Shown in pieces: positions 20,490 through 31,548 of a DNA stretch of 64,000 nucleotides. Numbering within the stretch: position 1 is the stretch's first letter; each line of letters starts with the position of its first letter. Made by a program: the position numbers and the translations under genes. This stretch comes from Takakia lepidozioides (Eukaryota; Streptophyta; Takakiopsida; Takakiales; Takakiaceae): the NCBI GenBank assembly GCA_030704615.1, contig CM060733.1, positions 62,744,001 to 62,808,000 on the forward strand, in the 5' to 3' direction. The notes beneath the pieces were generated by a model. The model had not been told where the DNA came from. It searched no databases and was given only the letters and a program-made list of their open reading frames with translations.

Positions 20490-21909
20490 ATGAGAGCTCC
20501 TGTGAATGAGGGCCCAGTGGTGGCAGCTCACATGGTTAGGCCATGTGTTGTACCAGAAGTAAGTACAATGATAGTAACAAGAAGTAAAGCCAAACTAATA
20601 CCTCCAGTAGAAGAGGAAGAAGATGAGACTGGAAGTGGCAATGATATGCCTGAAGATGAAGAGACTTGGAAAGATGAGAAGGAACTGCACAAGGAAGTGG
20701 CAGATACTATAAGGGAAATGCAAAAGAGTACTGATATTCCTGTGGCAGATTCCTCTGATTCGGATGGAGAAAAAGAAGGGAGTGACGAAGAAAGGAAAAA
20801 AGAAGATGCAGACATGCAAAGTAATGAAGAGACTTTGGCTGAAGTAATATGTCAGACCAAAGAAGAAATTACCATTGGACAGCTATTAGCTGTGGCACCT
20901 TATTGTAGGCACAGGCTGTATCAAGCAATCAATCGAATTGCCCAAGAGACAGGAAACACAGACCTGAACAGCAAGGTGACCAGTTATAATGTGAAGCCGG
21001 AAGGGCGAGAAACAGTCATGGACTTTGATGATTCTATGCCAGTAATCCAATTGAGAATTGGAAGCACAGAACTAACGATGTACTGATAGATGGTGGTTCT
21101 GGAGTAAATATCATGACAGACCAATTAAGGAAGAAGCTTGGTCTAAGTAACATGAAACTAGCCCCATTTACAGTAACAATGGCAGATCAAAGAAGTGTAC
21201 AACCATTGGGATTAATAAGAGGAGTTAAGATACAGATACAGAAAATGATCTTTATGATCACAGTAACTGTATTAGAAATGGATGAAGTCATGGAGGCTTA
21301 CTCCTTATTATTGGGACGATCGTGGCTGAAACAGGCCAGGGTATTCCATGACTGGAATTCTCAGTTACTAACCGTGCATAATGGGATACACGAGATACAA
21401 ATTACCACAAAGAAATCTAGTAGATTACCTGCTACAAGAAGACCTCGAGGAGTCAGAGAGTATGACTGGAAAGGAGGACTGGATGAGGAGCAGGAAGCTA
21501 CCCTATTTGCTGCACACCCAGAGTGGGAGCAGGTTGCAGAGATGCGGCTGGAAAGCCTAAGTTGTTTGAGAGGTATCTGCTGTGGTGTAGTGACAGCAAC
21601 ACCAACTGAAGAGGAAACCAGCATTACCCATCACATTTCTATGAAGAAAGAGAAGGAGAAATAGAAATCCTAGAAGAACCAGCCACTGTGAGCTTACAGG
21701 ATGAAGTGGTGACTGGTTGGACAATCACAGCTGATGAGCAGGTGAGAGAAGTAAATGTGGGAACTAAAGAGGAACCGAGGATGGTGAAAGTAGGAGCTGA
21801 TTTGGAGCCGGAATTCTTCGAAGAAGCTAAAAGCTTGTTCATCAAATACAGAGATGTATTTGCTTGGAGCTATGAGGATCTAAAAGGGATACCACCTGAA
21901 GTCTGTTAG
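20490..21909 (+). pseudogene. Element B acidic spacer and aspartic protease
   Basis: An acidic spacer (EEEEDETGSGNDMPEDEETW) leads to the protease. The active site VLIDGGSGVNIM is split by a one-base loss near 21,075, and the protease body (QPLGLIRGVKIQIQKMIFMI, SLLLGRSWLKQA) reads from 21,113. A second one-base loss near 21,625 and TAG at 21,907-21,909 follow. Element C reads through all three sites, which shows that these are damage. D-G-G-S instead of D-S/T-G is typical of the Ogre/Tat/Athila branch. Confidence 0.85.
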
Positions 21910-21963
21910 CATAAGATTGAACTGGAACCAGGGTCAGTACCAATCAAGCAGGCGAGGTATAGA

Positions 21964-24420
21964 ATGAATCCCAACTACGCACAGAAGGTTGGAGAAGAGA
22001 TAAAGAAGTTGGCTGAGGCTAAGTTTATATACCCAATAGAGTATACAACTTGGTTGTCACCCATTGTAATAGTTCCCAAGAAGAATGGCAAACTAAGAGT
22101 ATGTGTGAACTATAAGAAGCTGAATGCTTGTACGAAGAAAGATCCTTTCCCTTTGCCATTCACAGAAGCAGTATTAGACACTGTGGCAGGCCATGAGATG
22201 TACTCATTCATGGATGGCTTCAGTGGTTATAATCAAGTGCAAGTGGCAGAAGAAGACCAAGGGAAAACAACATTCATCACAGACTGGGGGCTTATGCATA
22301 CAAAGTCATGCCCTTTGGACTTTGTAATGCACCAGCGACCTTTCAGAGAGTGATAAGTGAATCTTTTCATGAGTATCTGGATGATTTCATGCAGGTATTC
22401 TTGGATGATTTCAGTGTGTACAGCTCTAAGAGTGAGCACTTGCATAAATTGGAGTTATGTTTGGCCAGATGCAGGATGAGAGGTCTGGGCCTGAATCCAG
22501 AGAAGTGTACTTTCTGTGTGAACTCAGGGGTGCTTCTGGGACACATTGTGTGTAAGAAGGGACTCCTTGTGGATCCCAGAAAGACAGAGTCCATTAAAGC
22601 CTCTCCACCACCAGTGAATGTTAAAAGTCTACAAAGATTCCTTGGGCAAACCAGTTATTACAGGAGATTTGTCAAAAGGTATGCACAAATAGCAGCACCA
22701 TTGAGCAAACTACTGAAGAAAGATGCAGTGTTTGCCTGGACAGCGGAATGTCAACAGGCATTTGAGGAACTTACACTGTCAGTAACAACTACACCTGTGC
22801 TGATTAACCCTCACTGGCATGTAGTATTCCATGTTCACTGCGATGCATCAGGAGAAGCGTTGGGAGCGGTGTTAGCCCAGAATGTTACAGGGAATATAGA
22901 TTCACCTGTGTACTATGCTAGCCGGTTGATGAATAGTGCTGAGAGGAACTATAGCACAACGGAAAGAGAAGCATTGGCAATGATCTATGCAGTGAAGAAA
23001 TTCAGGTATTACCTGTTGGGCAAGAAGTTTATGTTCTATGTGGATCACCGGGCTCTGATATACCTGGTAAACAAACCTCTGATAAGCGGAAGAATAGCAA
23101 GATGGTTGATAATCTTGCACGAGTTTGAGTTCGAGGTTGTTTACAAGCCTGGAAGACTGCATCTTGTGGCGGATCATTTGTCACGATTGTCAACATGAGA
23201 ACCAGCCACAGGAATAGATGATCAATTACCAGATGCGAGTCTCTTTGCAGTGGAGGTGCAGGGAAGTGCGAATGACTGGTTAGATTGGCAGTGGCCAATC
23301 AGATACTACCTTGTTCATGGTCAGTGCCCACCTAGTTATGGTAAGGAACAGAGGAAGAGAATCGCTATCAAAGCTTTACCTTATACTATGGTAGGAAGCA
23401 GAATGTATAAGTTAGGACCTGATGGAGTACTAAAACGATGCTTGTACCACCATGAAGTGAATAAAGTTTTGGCGGAAGTTCATAAAGGAGTGGCGGGAGG
23501 TCATTTTGGAGAAGAGACTACCAGTAGAAAGATACTACTCGCAGGATACTGGTGGCCTACTTTGTTCAAAGATGTACACGAGTATTGTCAGAAGTGTGAT
23601 GAATGTCAGAGGCTAGGACCTTTGCAGAGATCTGGAAGGATGGCCTTGCATCCTACAATGCCTACGGAACCATTTCAGAAATGGGGACTAGACTTTGTTG
23701 GACCAATTAACCCACCATCCAAGAATACACGAAACAGGTACATAATTACAGCCACTGATTATACTACAAAGTGGGTGGAAGCTAAAGCTTTGAGGGACGA
23801 CACAGCCAAGTCCGCAGCAAGGTTCCTGTACGAGAACATACTTACACGATTTGGCTGTCCCTTAGAATTTATCAGTGATCAAGGAAGTCACTTCATGAAT
23901 GAGACCATTGAGTTGTTGACTAAAGAGTTTATGATTGTGCATAGAAAGAGTACAACATATTACCCACAGGGTAATGGGCAAGCAGAGGCTACCAACAAAA
24001 TACTATGTACTATCTTGGCTAAGATAGTCAATGCAAACAGAACGGATTGGGATACGAAGCTGCTGACAGCTTTGTGGTCATACAGGACTTCATATAAAGT
24101 CACCACTAAGTATACACCATTCCAATTAGTTTATGGTATGGAAGCCTTACTTCCAGTGGAATTCCTGTTACCTACCATGAGAACGGAGTGGGGAAAGAGA
24201 ATGGAATTGCAAGACTCCATCAAGGTCAGGAAACATGAATTATACCATGTGGAAGAAGTACGTGCTGATGCAGCTGATAATATGACCAGAATTCAGATGA
24301 AGCGAAAGGAACAGTTTGATGAAGGCAAGTTAAAGACTTTTAAGACGGGGGATTTGGTTCTATGGTTGCAGAAGAAAGGAAAGATTCAAGCTTCTAAGCT
24401 TAAATCACCATGGAAAGGAC
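21964..24420 (+). pseudogene. Element B reverse transcriptase, RNase H and integrase
   Basis: RT blocks: WLSPIVIVPKKNGKLRVCVN, FMDGFSGYNQV, then a one-base loss near 22,289, then MPFGLCNAPATFQRV and the catalytic FLDDF. RNase H: CDASGEALGAVLAQ, TTEREALAMIYAVK and FYVDHRALIYL. TGA at 23,196-23,198 (element C has GGA) interrupts the linker. Integrase from 23,250: the zinc domain ([19 protein letters not shown]), then [18 protein letters not shown] and YYPQGNGQAEATNK, giving the D, D, E triad, then the C-terminal GDLVLWLQKKGK region. No chromodomain. The integrase part is intact and runs on into the tail. Confidence 0.93.
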
Positions 24421-24654
24421 CTTATGTCATACAAAAAATGTATGATAACAACACCGCCATGTTACAAACCATTAACAAAGAAATGCTGGGAAGAGTCAAT
24501 GCAAATAAGTTGAAGGGGTACAGTGGTATCCATGACAAACCCTTGCAACATGATTTGCATGTTGAACCGCAAGAGCAGTCACGGGCTGCACCAGTGTTAC
24601 GAACGGAGTATGGAGCACTTGTCGTTAGGCCCAGCATATATGACCAGGGTGGGC

Positions 24655-24985
24655 AAAACAAACGTGACACATCCTATCACAGCCCATCAAGGCAAAGCAC
24701 AGCCTATCACAGCCCAGCACGGCGCAACACAGCCTATCACAGCCCATCACGACGTGACACAGCCTATCACAGCCCATCACAACGTGACACAGCCTATCAC
24801 AGCCCATCACAACGTGACACAGCCTATCACAGCCCAGCACGGCGCAACACAGCCTATCACAACCTACCACAGCGTGTCACAGCCTATCACAGCTTACCAC
24901 AGTGCATCACAGCCTATCACAGCGTAACACAGTATGACACAGCCTGTCACAGCTCAACACAGCCTACTAAAGTTACACGATCCAT
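24655..24985 (+). repeat. Coding tandem repeat (30-bp unit) in the element B pol tail
   Basis: The unit ACACAGCCTATCACAGCCCA plus about 10 variable bases repeats about ten times and translates in the pol frame as a ten-residue repeat of the type DTAYHSPSQR. Copy A has only about two units and copy C about five. The same CACAGCC/CTGTGAC words make up the tandem tract in the LTRs. Confidence 0.88.
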
Positions 24986-25960
24986 AGAATCAGTGACAAG
25001 TGGACGCATAATAACTTCAGGAAAATGGCTGACGGAAGAGGAAACGGAAATTACTTTAAAAATAGACACGTGGAGGTCAGGGCACGACACACAGCCGAGA
25101 AGGAAGTGCAAGAACAGGTGTCAAAAAGAAAGAGGACAAGAACGGCCGTCAAAAGGGATGAAAGGCGGGCCCATTAATGAGTACGGAAAAAGGGAAACGG
25201 AACGAACGGCAAGTACAGAAAAGCGGAATTCTTGTCACATGTGTGATCCTAGTGGACTATCCAACAGGGAAAGTCCACTAAAGAAGATAAAATCTAAAAT
25301 CCAGTCACAGCGGATACAGCCAATAGAAAACCAGAGAAAGGATCAAGAAAATGGAGGGAAATTGAGCGCAAGAGGCGGCGTCGTTCTGAGTAACGGGCGT
25401 CTCGACAGGACAGACCATCAATGCTATACCTTGGAAACTATGGAGGAACTAACAGACTATACGCTCGCAATATTACTTACGCAGTGGCATAGACATGAAA
25501 GGACAGAGCGGAGCTTTTCTCTTGAGCGATGCTTGCAAGCCCCGCAGGCTTACAAGAAATTACCCATAGCTTTCTGCGGCAACCATACGTTTATGCTTTG
25601 TGCACTACAGGCATTCCTATAGTTGTTACAGCCAAAACAGTTCGGTGAGTCTAAAATGAAGAGAGTGAGAGGCATGGAGGAAATCAGGGTGAAGAGCACC
25701 ACGATTCTGCAGAAACAAACAATTGCTACCCCACAGGCGATACAGTTACTGGAGGAGCTGAGATTGCAAGGATTGCAAAGCCTAGATTGGACATTACACC
25801 ATAGACAATACATGTTACAATTTTTGCAGAACTTTGAGCCAAGCACAGGAACAACAACAGTGAAGGGAGTTGAATTGATGATTACTCCCCTATACCTCCA
25901 GCAATTGTTTCGATTGCCAGCAGGTCAGGTGCATGTGGAGGAACACAGGGCAAGACTGCA
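24986..25960 (+). pseudogene. Element B C-terminal pol extension
   Basis: The integrase frame continues without a stop through the repeats into a basic region and then MCDPSGLSNRESPLKKIK, the LTQWHRHERTERSFSLERCL segment and GNHTFMLCALQAFL, ending at TAG 25,620-25,622 where element C has a Gln codon. The same frame resumes at 25,623 (LLQPKQF, LYLQQLFRLPAGQVHVEEHR) and its similarity to C stops at 25,960. In C this region (50,053-48,998) is a separate frame because of a TAA. No known domain is recognised; the extension is shared by both copies, so it is a genuine part of the family. Confidence 0.7.
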
Positions 25961-26443
25961 AACAGCTCTCATCTCTTTTGTCAGACTTCAACCCAAATAC
26001 CCCAACATCCCTCTTTTCCCTTCAACTGTGGAACGCAGTTGTTCAGATCCTGATCCCATAGTGAAGTCACCTTATCATTTCCATGTTTTTTTGCAACTCC
26101 AGCTAACTATCATTGATCTCTCCAAACAAACAAGCCAGATCTACATTGGTTCCAGGTTATCACTACACACGGCAGCATGGTGTCCAGGTTTATGACACTC
26201 AATCAAAATGCAAAAATGAAGACAACAGTGACCATTCTGAATTCAGTGACGAACAGGCTCTCTCTTTCTCTCTCTCTTCACTTATTTCTCTCACTGTCAT
26301 CACAACATCAGGTGCATCCATCCTTTCCACGTTCTGGTCTGAAGTCCAGAGTCTCCATTCCCATTTCAAAAACTTTTTCTTGTCACATGTCTCTACCTTC
26401 TTTCTTCTGCCAAGATGGCAGTCCTAAATCTACCAAAGCAAGT
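25961..26443. other. 483-bp filler of unknown origin inside element B
   Basis: This stretch has no match in element C, which continues directly with the pol extension. It contains a TCTCTCTTTC tract and fragmentary open frames without family signatures. It lies exactly at one breakpoint of the inverted block, so it may be filler DNA captured during repair, or a captured host fragment. Confidence 0.6.
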
Positions 26444-26873
26444 TCAATTCCCCGTTTCTCCCTTTATCTTCCTATCCGCGGTTCTAACCGTTTCCCTCAC
26501 TAACCGTGTCTGTGAACTAACATGTTCCCTTCGCAGGTGTTGTTCCCCACAGTCATTCCCTGTCCTACTCTTCGTTCCCTATGATCGTGACAGCTGTGTC
26601 AAGCTGTGACTGGCTGTGTGAAACTGTGACGGGCTGTGACTGGCTGTGCGACTGTGTTTGGCTGTGTCGGGCTGTGTCGGCTGTGTCGGCTGTGACGACT
26701 GTGACGGGCTGTGTTGGCTGTGTCGGCTGTGACGACTGTGACGGGCTGTGTAACCCCCCTCTACAGTGCGCTGTTGTCATCCCTAAGGCTCCTGTTGGTC
26801 TCAGTCTGTGCAAAAATTAAGGGTACCCTACAGATCCCGTATAAGTGTCTAAGTCCCCGACAGTCCTCTAACA
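26444..26873 (-). repeat. Element B 3' LTR, inverted 5' portion, with polypurine tract
   Basis: Matches the LTR start in reverse: it ends CCTCTAACA at 26,873 and is followed by the pyrimidine-rich complement of the polypurine tract (TTACCCCTTCCCCCTC, 26,874-26,889). LTR similarity begins at 26,444 (TCAATTCCCCG). The missing LTR remainder is at 30,137-30,591 in the opposite orientation. Confidence 0.88.
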
Positions 26874-26966
26874 TTACCCCTTCCCCCTCAAAAGCCGTGT
26901 CCTCACGGTTTACTGATTTCGACTAGCAAACCTTTGTGAGTGAGCACCTTCTTGACGTTGAGAGTT

Positions 26967-29815
26967 TCATGGCGGACTGTGTGTACGAGCCCAAGGTCTG
27001 TCTCTGGTTGACGGAGATGGTTGATCACTACCTGGATAAGTGAGGCCCTCTGGAGGCTGATATCGAGGTAACCTTTCCGGCATAGGAGACCCCCTTCGCT
27101 TCTTCTCTGCCATCTGAACTGCATAGTCTTCTCCCATGTCAAAAGAATTCGGTGAAGAAACAGTTGTATCAGAATCCTCATCGCCTCTCAGGTGTTTTAA
27201 TTTTCGAACTTTTTGTGGAATCATCTGGGGCATACAATGCTGTCCTACCATGTCTGGAAGTTTGTATTTTACAACTTGGTGTAACCGCTGAACAGCAAAA
27301 TTGGTGTAGACACTGAGCTCCTTGTCTGTCCAGGTGAGTGGGGTACCAATTACTGGTGCAGCGTGCAAGTATTTCCATGCCACATGTCCCTTATAGAAAA
27401 TGTCATCAATGCCGAATTTCTGTGTTGACAAATGGTTCCAGGCCGCTTGAAACCATGAACGAATTTGAGAATCCTTTTGCATCATAACTTTTGGGTCATA
27501 TAGGTACATATGAGGTGGCATCGAAGGTAATACCCAATGATCTCCACTGGAATAACTCAGAAAGCGTGTTTGCATCTTTTGTTGCTCAATGTGGTAACGT
27601 ACCAGAAAACAAGCAGCGTAGTATAACCCGCACCCCATGACAATACTTGCTACCTCCTTGGTCTTGGTATAAATGAGTCCATGTACAACCTGGAAAGCAA
27701 TCAATTCCCTCAACATGGTACCTGCTTCGTGCCAGTATTGTGCAAAGTGATGATCTTCAATATGTCGATTGTTCGGAAGAACTTTAGTCCTAGTTGCCAC
27801 TGGCAGCCATATACGCATGATTTGGTAGTAATGTGCGAATGACTGCGGAGGACTAAATTCTTTCCAAGCCAAATCCAACATGATGGGAATTTGGTTGAAG
27901 GGCATAATCATAGCCCTACTGTACTCCCTGGCAGCTGGAGTTTTAGGTGGGTTAAAAGCGGCATTGCCCCATACCTCCGGCTGTGGTGGCTGTGGTGTGG
28001 TTGTAGTAACCACAGGTTCAGCTATTGGTACAGTGACTTGTTGTGGTGGTGGTGGTACTGGCTCTTGTATCATTGGCATCTCCTGCACCTCCTGTGAAGA
28101 CTGAAAAGCCAAAGTTCTGGCTTGTAAATAAGAAGCCATTAGCTGTTCCTGAGGGATATAGACTCTTTTGTCGATGTTTGAAGTGAGGTCTTCCACTTGA
28201 GTCTGCAGTCCGTCTACATCCTCTTGTAACTCTGCTATCCTACTATAGACATTGTCTATAGTAGTTGTGGCAATGTTCTGCACCTGCAGCCTGAGCTCAT
28301 TCATCTCGCTTTGGGTGAGCTTCCGTGGTGCTTTGCCCTCTACTGGCCCTTGGGCTAACCAGACCTGCATAAGGCTATTATCCACCAAGTTGCTTGTGGT
28401 TCCCCTGAGAGTTTGCTCCTCTCTTAGCTTGTACAATTCCAACTGCTGTTGTAAAGCCTCCATGCGCTTCGCCTGAGGTTCAACCAATTGCGCATAAGCA
28501 GCAAGTAGATTATTGGCTTCCTTCCAAGCCTTGTTATTGACCGCGATTTCATTTCTATTGGCCATGATGGTTTGTTGCAACTCCACGATGTGCTTCTCTT
28601 GATCAGCTTCAATCTGCCTGTATTGCTTGAAAGTATCTTCATTGCGACAGATTGTATTCTTCATATCGACAATGAGCTTCATTTGCTCAACATTCTCTTC
28701 TTCCGCCTTCGTACATTTTTCCGCTTGACTGTTTATTTCTTTTGTAGATTGGTCAAGCATAGTTGTGAATGTAGCACATTGTATCGCCATCCTGTTATGC
28801 ACTGTCTGCAACTCCGTATGTAGTGCATTCACTTCTTGCAACTTGCTTTCATGCTGCACCTGCATTTGGTATAGCTGTTGCTTATGTGCTTCGTGCAACT
28901 GGTCTTGCGCGAGGCCTGCCTCAATCAATTGTTCCTTGGCCAATTGCAAAGCCATTTCTGTATTTCCCAAGTCCTGCTTCATCTTGAGAGTGACCTCTTC
29001 ATCGACCTTGTTTGCACACTCAGTGGCTAGTCGAGCCTCAAACTCCTTCCTGAGTTCCTCTCTCAAGGCTGTCAATTGGGTAATTGGAACATGGGATTTG
29101 ACATAAGTCCCCAACAAATTAAGTGTCCTGCCTATGGAACTCATCAGCATTGCCTGTTGAGGGTCATCATGGTGAGGTTGCTGCTGTTCCTCCTGATCTT
29201 CAACAGTGTGATGTCTCACTAACCATTCAGGCCATTGTCCCACCGGATTTTCTTCCTGAACTACTTCATCTATCACCGGTGCTACAGTGTCATGACCTTC
29301 CGCCTGTGGTACCTCCGACACAGGTGTGTGTATTATATGCACCTCAGGATTTCCCTTGGGCAACTGTTGCACCTCTGGGATTTCTGTCTCCTTGACCAGA
29401 CCAGAATATTCATAGAGAAGGTCCCCTTCTCTATTTCTGCCACTATCTGTTCTGTAGTTGGAATATCTAACCCTTCTCTTTCCAAATCAATTATTTCTGG
29501 TTGAGCTGCATGGATAACTTGTGACCTTGTGACAAGTCGTTCAGGTGGCTGTGATGGTTGTGATACAGAAGTAACTTCCTCCTCCCTCTCTGAAGGTCCT
29601 GCTTCCAGTAATAACATTTCTCTGTGCTGCTGTGCCCCTTCCTGGCCATGAGCTTGGGAAACATTATCATGCGGAATCTGTGAAGCCAGTGGATCCGCCA
29701 CCACAGTCTTTCCCCGTCTCTGCCTCTTAGTCTCAGGTTGCCCTGCTAGTCCACCCTCACTGTGTGAAGAGCCTTGCTCTTCCATTGCAGTTGTTGCTGG
29801 CTCAAACACTCCCAT
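26967..29815 (-). pseudogene. Extra 3' gene of element B: large coiled-coil protein
   Basis: The N-terminal frame 29,815-29,333 begins MGVFEPATTAMEEQGSSHSE and has a basic KRQRRGK patch that could be a nuclear localisation signal. A frameshift near 29,420 moves to the 801-codon frame 29,372-26,967. That frame holds a long heptad-rich coiled coil (from LREELRKEFEARLATE to KRMEALQQQLELYKLREEQ), Pro-rich linkers and a conserved C-terminal domain (YYAACFLVRYHIEQQKMQTR, MYLYDPKVMMQKDSQIRSWF). No enzyme, membrane or envelope signature is seen. It is on the - strand only because this block of B is inverted; in C the gene is in sense with pol. Function unknown; a structural or localisation role is a guess. 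Confidence 0.75.
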
Positions 29816-29822
29816 TTCCTTT

Positions 29823-30136
29823 CATTCTTGCGCATTAAGTATGCCAGAATCAAGGATTATTTGAGCAATGATTGGGCCAGACACTATTATAGGAGACTTT
29901 GCGGTAGTACCTTGTAATCTTTTCATCTCCTCTACCAGTGCGTTGTACATTATGTCCGCCCATTATACCTCTTGTCCCTTCAGGCCTTTGAGTATTTCCT
30001 CCGTGAAGGATCTGCTCAAATATGTTGGTTCTGTTTCATGGCAATCAGAACATTCAATACCTGGCCTATCTCTTTTAGCCCTGGGTACACAGCCTTGGTA
30101 CAAGCATAACCCTGAGTTTTAAAGAAACTCCCTTCT
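29823..30136 (-). pseudogene. Inverted end of the element B pol extension
   Basis: Reverse-strand match to element C 48,998-49,313 (segments GYACTKAVYPGLKE and IIAQIILDSGIL). One-base changes against C break the frame. It ends at 30,136 in AAACTCCCTTCT, where it joins LTR sequence. It is the missing remainder of the extension that stops at 25,960. Confidence 0.8.
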
Positions 30137-30591
30137 CTTGGTGATAGAGGAGAGGGGATCGGGCAGAGATGAAGAACGGAAGTGAAGATAGAGAGATGAT
30201 GAGTAGATGCTTGATATATGCAAGGCTGTAATGATATTGTAGAGGAGATTAGAGACACAATGGCTTCGGCCTGATACCTGATAAATCATAATCGGATACT
30301 TTTACGATACAATCACACTGTGTAGAGAGATCTGAGTGAAGTTGTGGAATGAATGGATGAGTTGATGGAATCCAATAGATTGATAAAGCAAACTGATACT
30401 TAATTATCAATGGTAAGATAGTTAACATGAATACCGAAAGGGAAACAAATAGGAAACACCCCATGATACACTAGCTGTAGGTCATGACTGATTGTTCTGC
30501 GCGGGCTGAGTACTTAGAGATTTCCAACTCTTCAATCTTGGAGTTTCCGCCTCGAATAGCGAAGGGATGGGTGAGTAAAAGCCGTGCGACA
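30137..30591 (+). repeat. Element B 3' LTR, 3' portion
   Basis: Begins in CTTGGTGATAGAGG, matches the 5' LTR from about 17,465 onward, and ends GCCGTGCGACA at 30,591, followed by the target duplication ACATA. Confidence 0.92.
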
Positions 30592-30596
30592 ACATA

Positions 30597-31200
30597 AAAG
30601 GCAATGATCTTGAAAGCGCCTTTCATTCAGTACCTCGGTTGAAAAGAGCAGAATGTGCCACTGAGGTGATTTGAGGCTCAAATCTTGTTACAAAGTTGTG
30701 TGTAGTATTATCTTCTCTCCCTTCTGCTCCAATGCTCCCTTTAAATTAAAAAGTCTGTTTTGTACCAGCTCCTGGGTGTCTCCCTTTTATTTGGTTTTTT
30801 TTTAAAATAATCTTACAGAGATCAATTCTTCAACATCTAGGGTAAGGGTCCCTATTATTGCCCATTTCATTAATCCATACTCAAGATTTCCCCATGAATT
30901 ATTTGAGGTGAGGCTTCAAGTCTTGGAAGACGACACAAGGTCCCTCCCTCTTCATCCAACGCCAATTACTTATCTCAAGGCAAGGGTGCCATCCTCCAGC
31001 AACGTCTCTAGCTTATGAACAAATGAAGGACAAGGAGGACGAGTCCAAACCACTATGAAGTTTTCAACTAGTTCTTTCAAGTCCTAAACATTGCTTGACA
31101 TTCTTAATGCAGAGTTCATACACAGCAAGATCGAATAATTTTCTTCGACCTCTTTTTTTTGCATCATCACCCTTAAATCACCTTATACACATGCTCCGAT
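30597..31200. other. Intergenic sequence
   Basis: The interrupted target sequence resumes after element B. No gene, RNA or repeat could be supported here; it contains only short frames and a few homopolymer runs. Confidence 0.4.
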
Positions 31201-31548
31201 GAGTGCAAATAACATTGACAAAGCAAAAACATTTGGTGTGAATCCACTGTAGATAATGTGAGTGTGCACCTATTTTCCAGCTTCCAGACCTTGAATCATC
31301 TTGATGCACTTAAGCAAGAGACAGACATACGTACCTGAATGTGCTGAAATGCCTCCTTGGTTTAAAGTTTGTAGAGCCTCTATCAGTCTGCCTGCCTCAC
31401 AAAGCATCTTCACATGCCCAAAAGTGCCAGAAGAGGCATTGTGGACTCCCTCTCTTGATCCTCTTTCAGAAGCTGTGGTCATGGTTGAGGTGCCTGATTT
31501 ACCAACTGTGCCGCTGCAGCTGCTGCCTTTAGTTGACCATCTACCCAT
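31201..31548 (-). pseudogene. PPR protein fragment (N-terminal)
   Basis: The - strand frame from 31,548 holds the start of a pentatricopeptide repeat protein: MLCEAGRLIEALQTLNQGG, then TYVCLLLKCIKMIQGLEAGK, a stop, then VHTHIIYSGF and PNVFALSMLFALIGACV. The Leu/Cys-rich pair and EAGK-VH pattern are typical of plant PPR (PLS-type) proteins, which bind organellar RNA. The stop and the loss of any following repeats mark it as a remnant. Confidence 0.55.

Larger units (their letters stand above)
16982..30591 (+). mobile_element. Element B: gypsy retrotransposon, 13.6 kb, with internal inversion
   Basis: A complete insertion. It begins TGTTAGAGG at 16,982 and ends CGACA at 30,591, flanked by the 5-bp target duplication ACATA (16,977-16,981 and 30,592-30,596). 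Order: 5' LTR, primer site, gag, protease, RT, RNase H, integrase, repetitive tail and pol extension on the + strand to 25,960. Then come 483 bases of foreign filler, and an inverted block (26,444-30,136) holding part of the 3' LTR, the polypurine tract and the coiled-coil gene. The remaining 3' LTR end is in + orientation. The DGGSG protease, lack of a chromodomain and extra 3' reading frames point to the non-chromovirus (Ogre/Tat/Athila-like) branch. Many small frameshifts make it non-autonomous. Confidence 0.93.

Noticed and set aside
25623-26195. A separate 190-residue protein after element B pol
   Set aside because: Its first part is the pol extension after a point-mutation stop; its last about 78 residues come from the filler.
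26581-26820. Cys/Trp-rich small protein from the LTR tandem tract
   Set aside because: It is a translation of the CTGTGAC repeats of the LTR and occurs wherever that tract does.
28252-29106. + strand open frames with Cys-rich and Leu-rich character opposite the coiled-coil gene
   Set aside because: Antisense of the coiled-coil coding sequence; the same shadows recur at 47.4-48.3 kb in element C.
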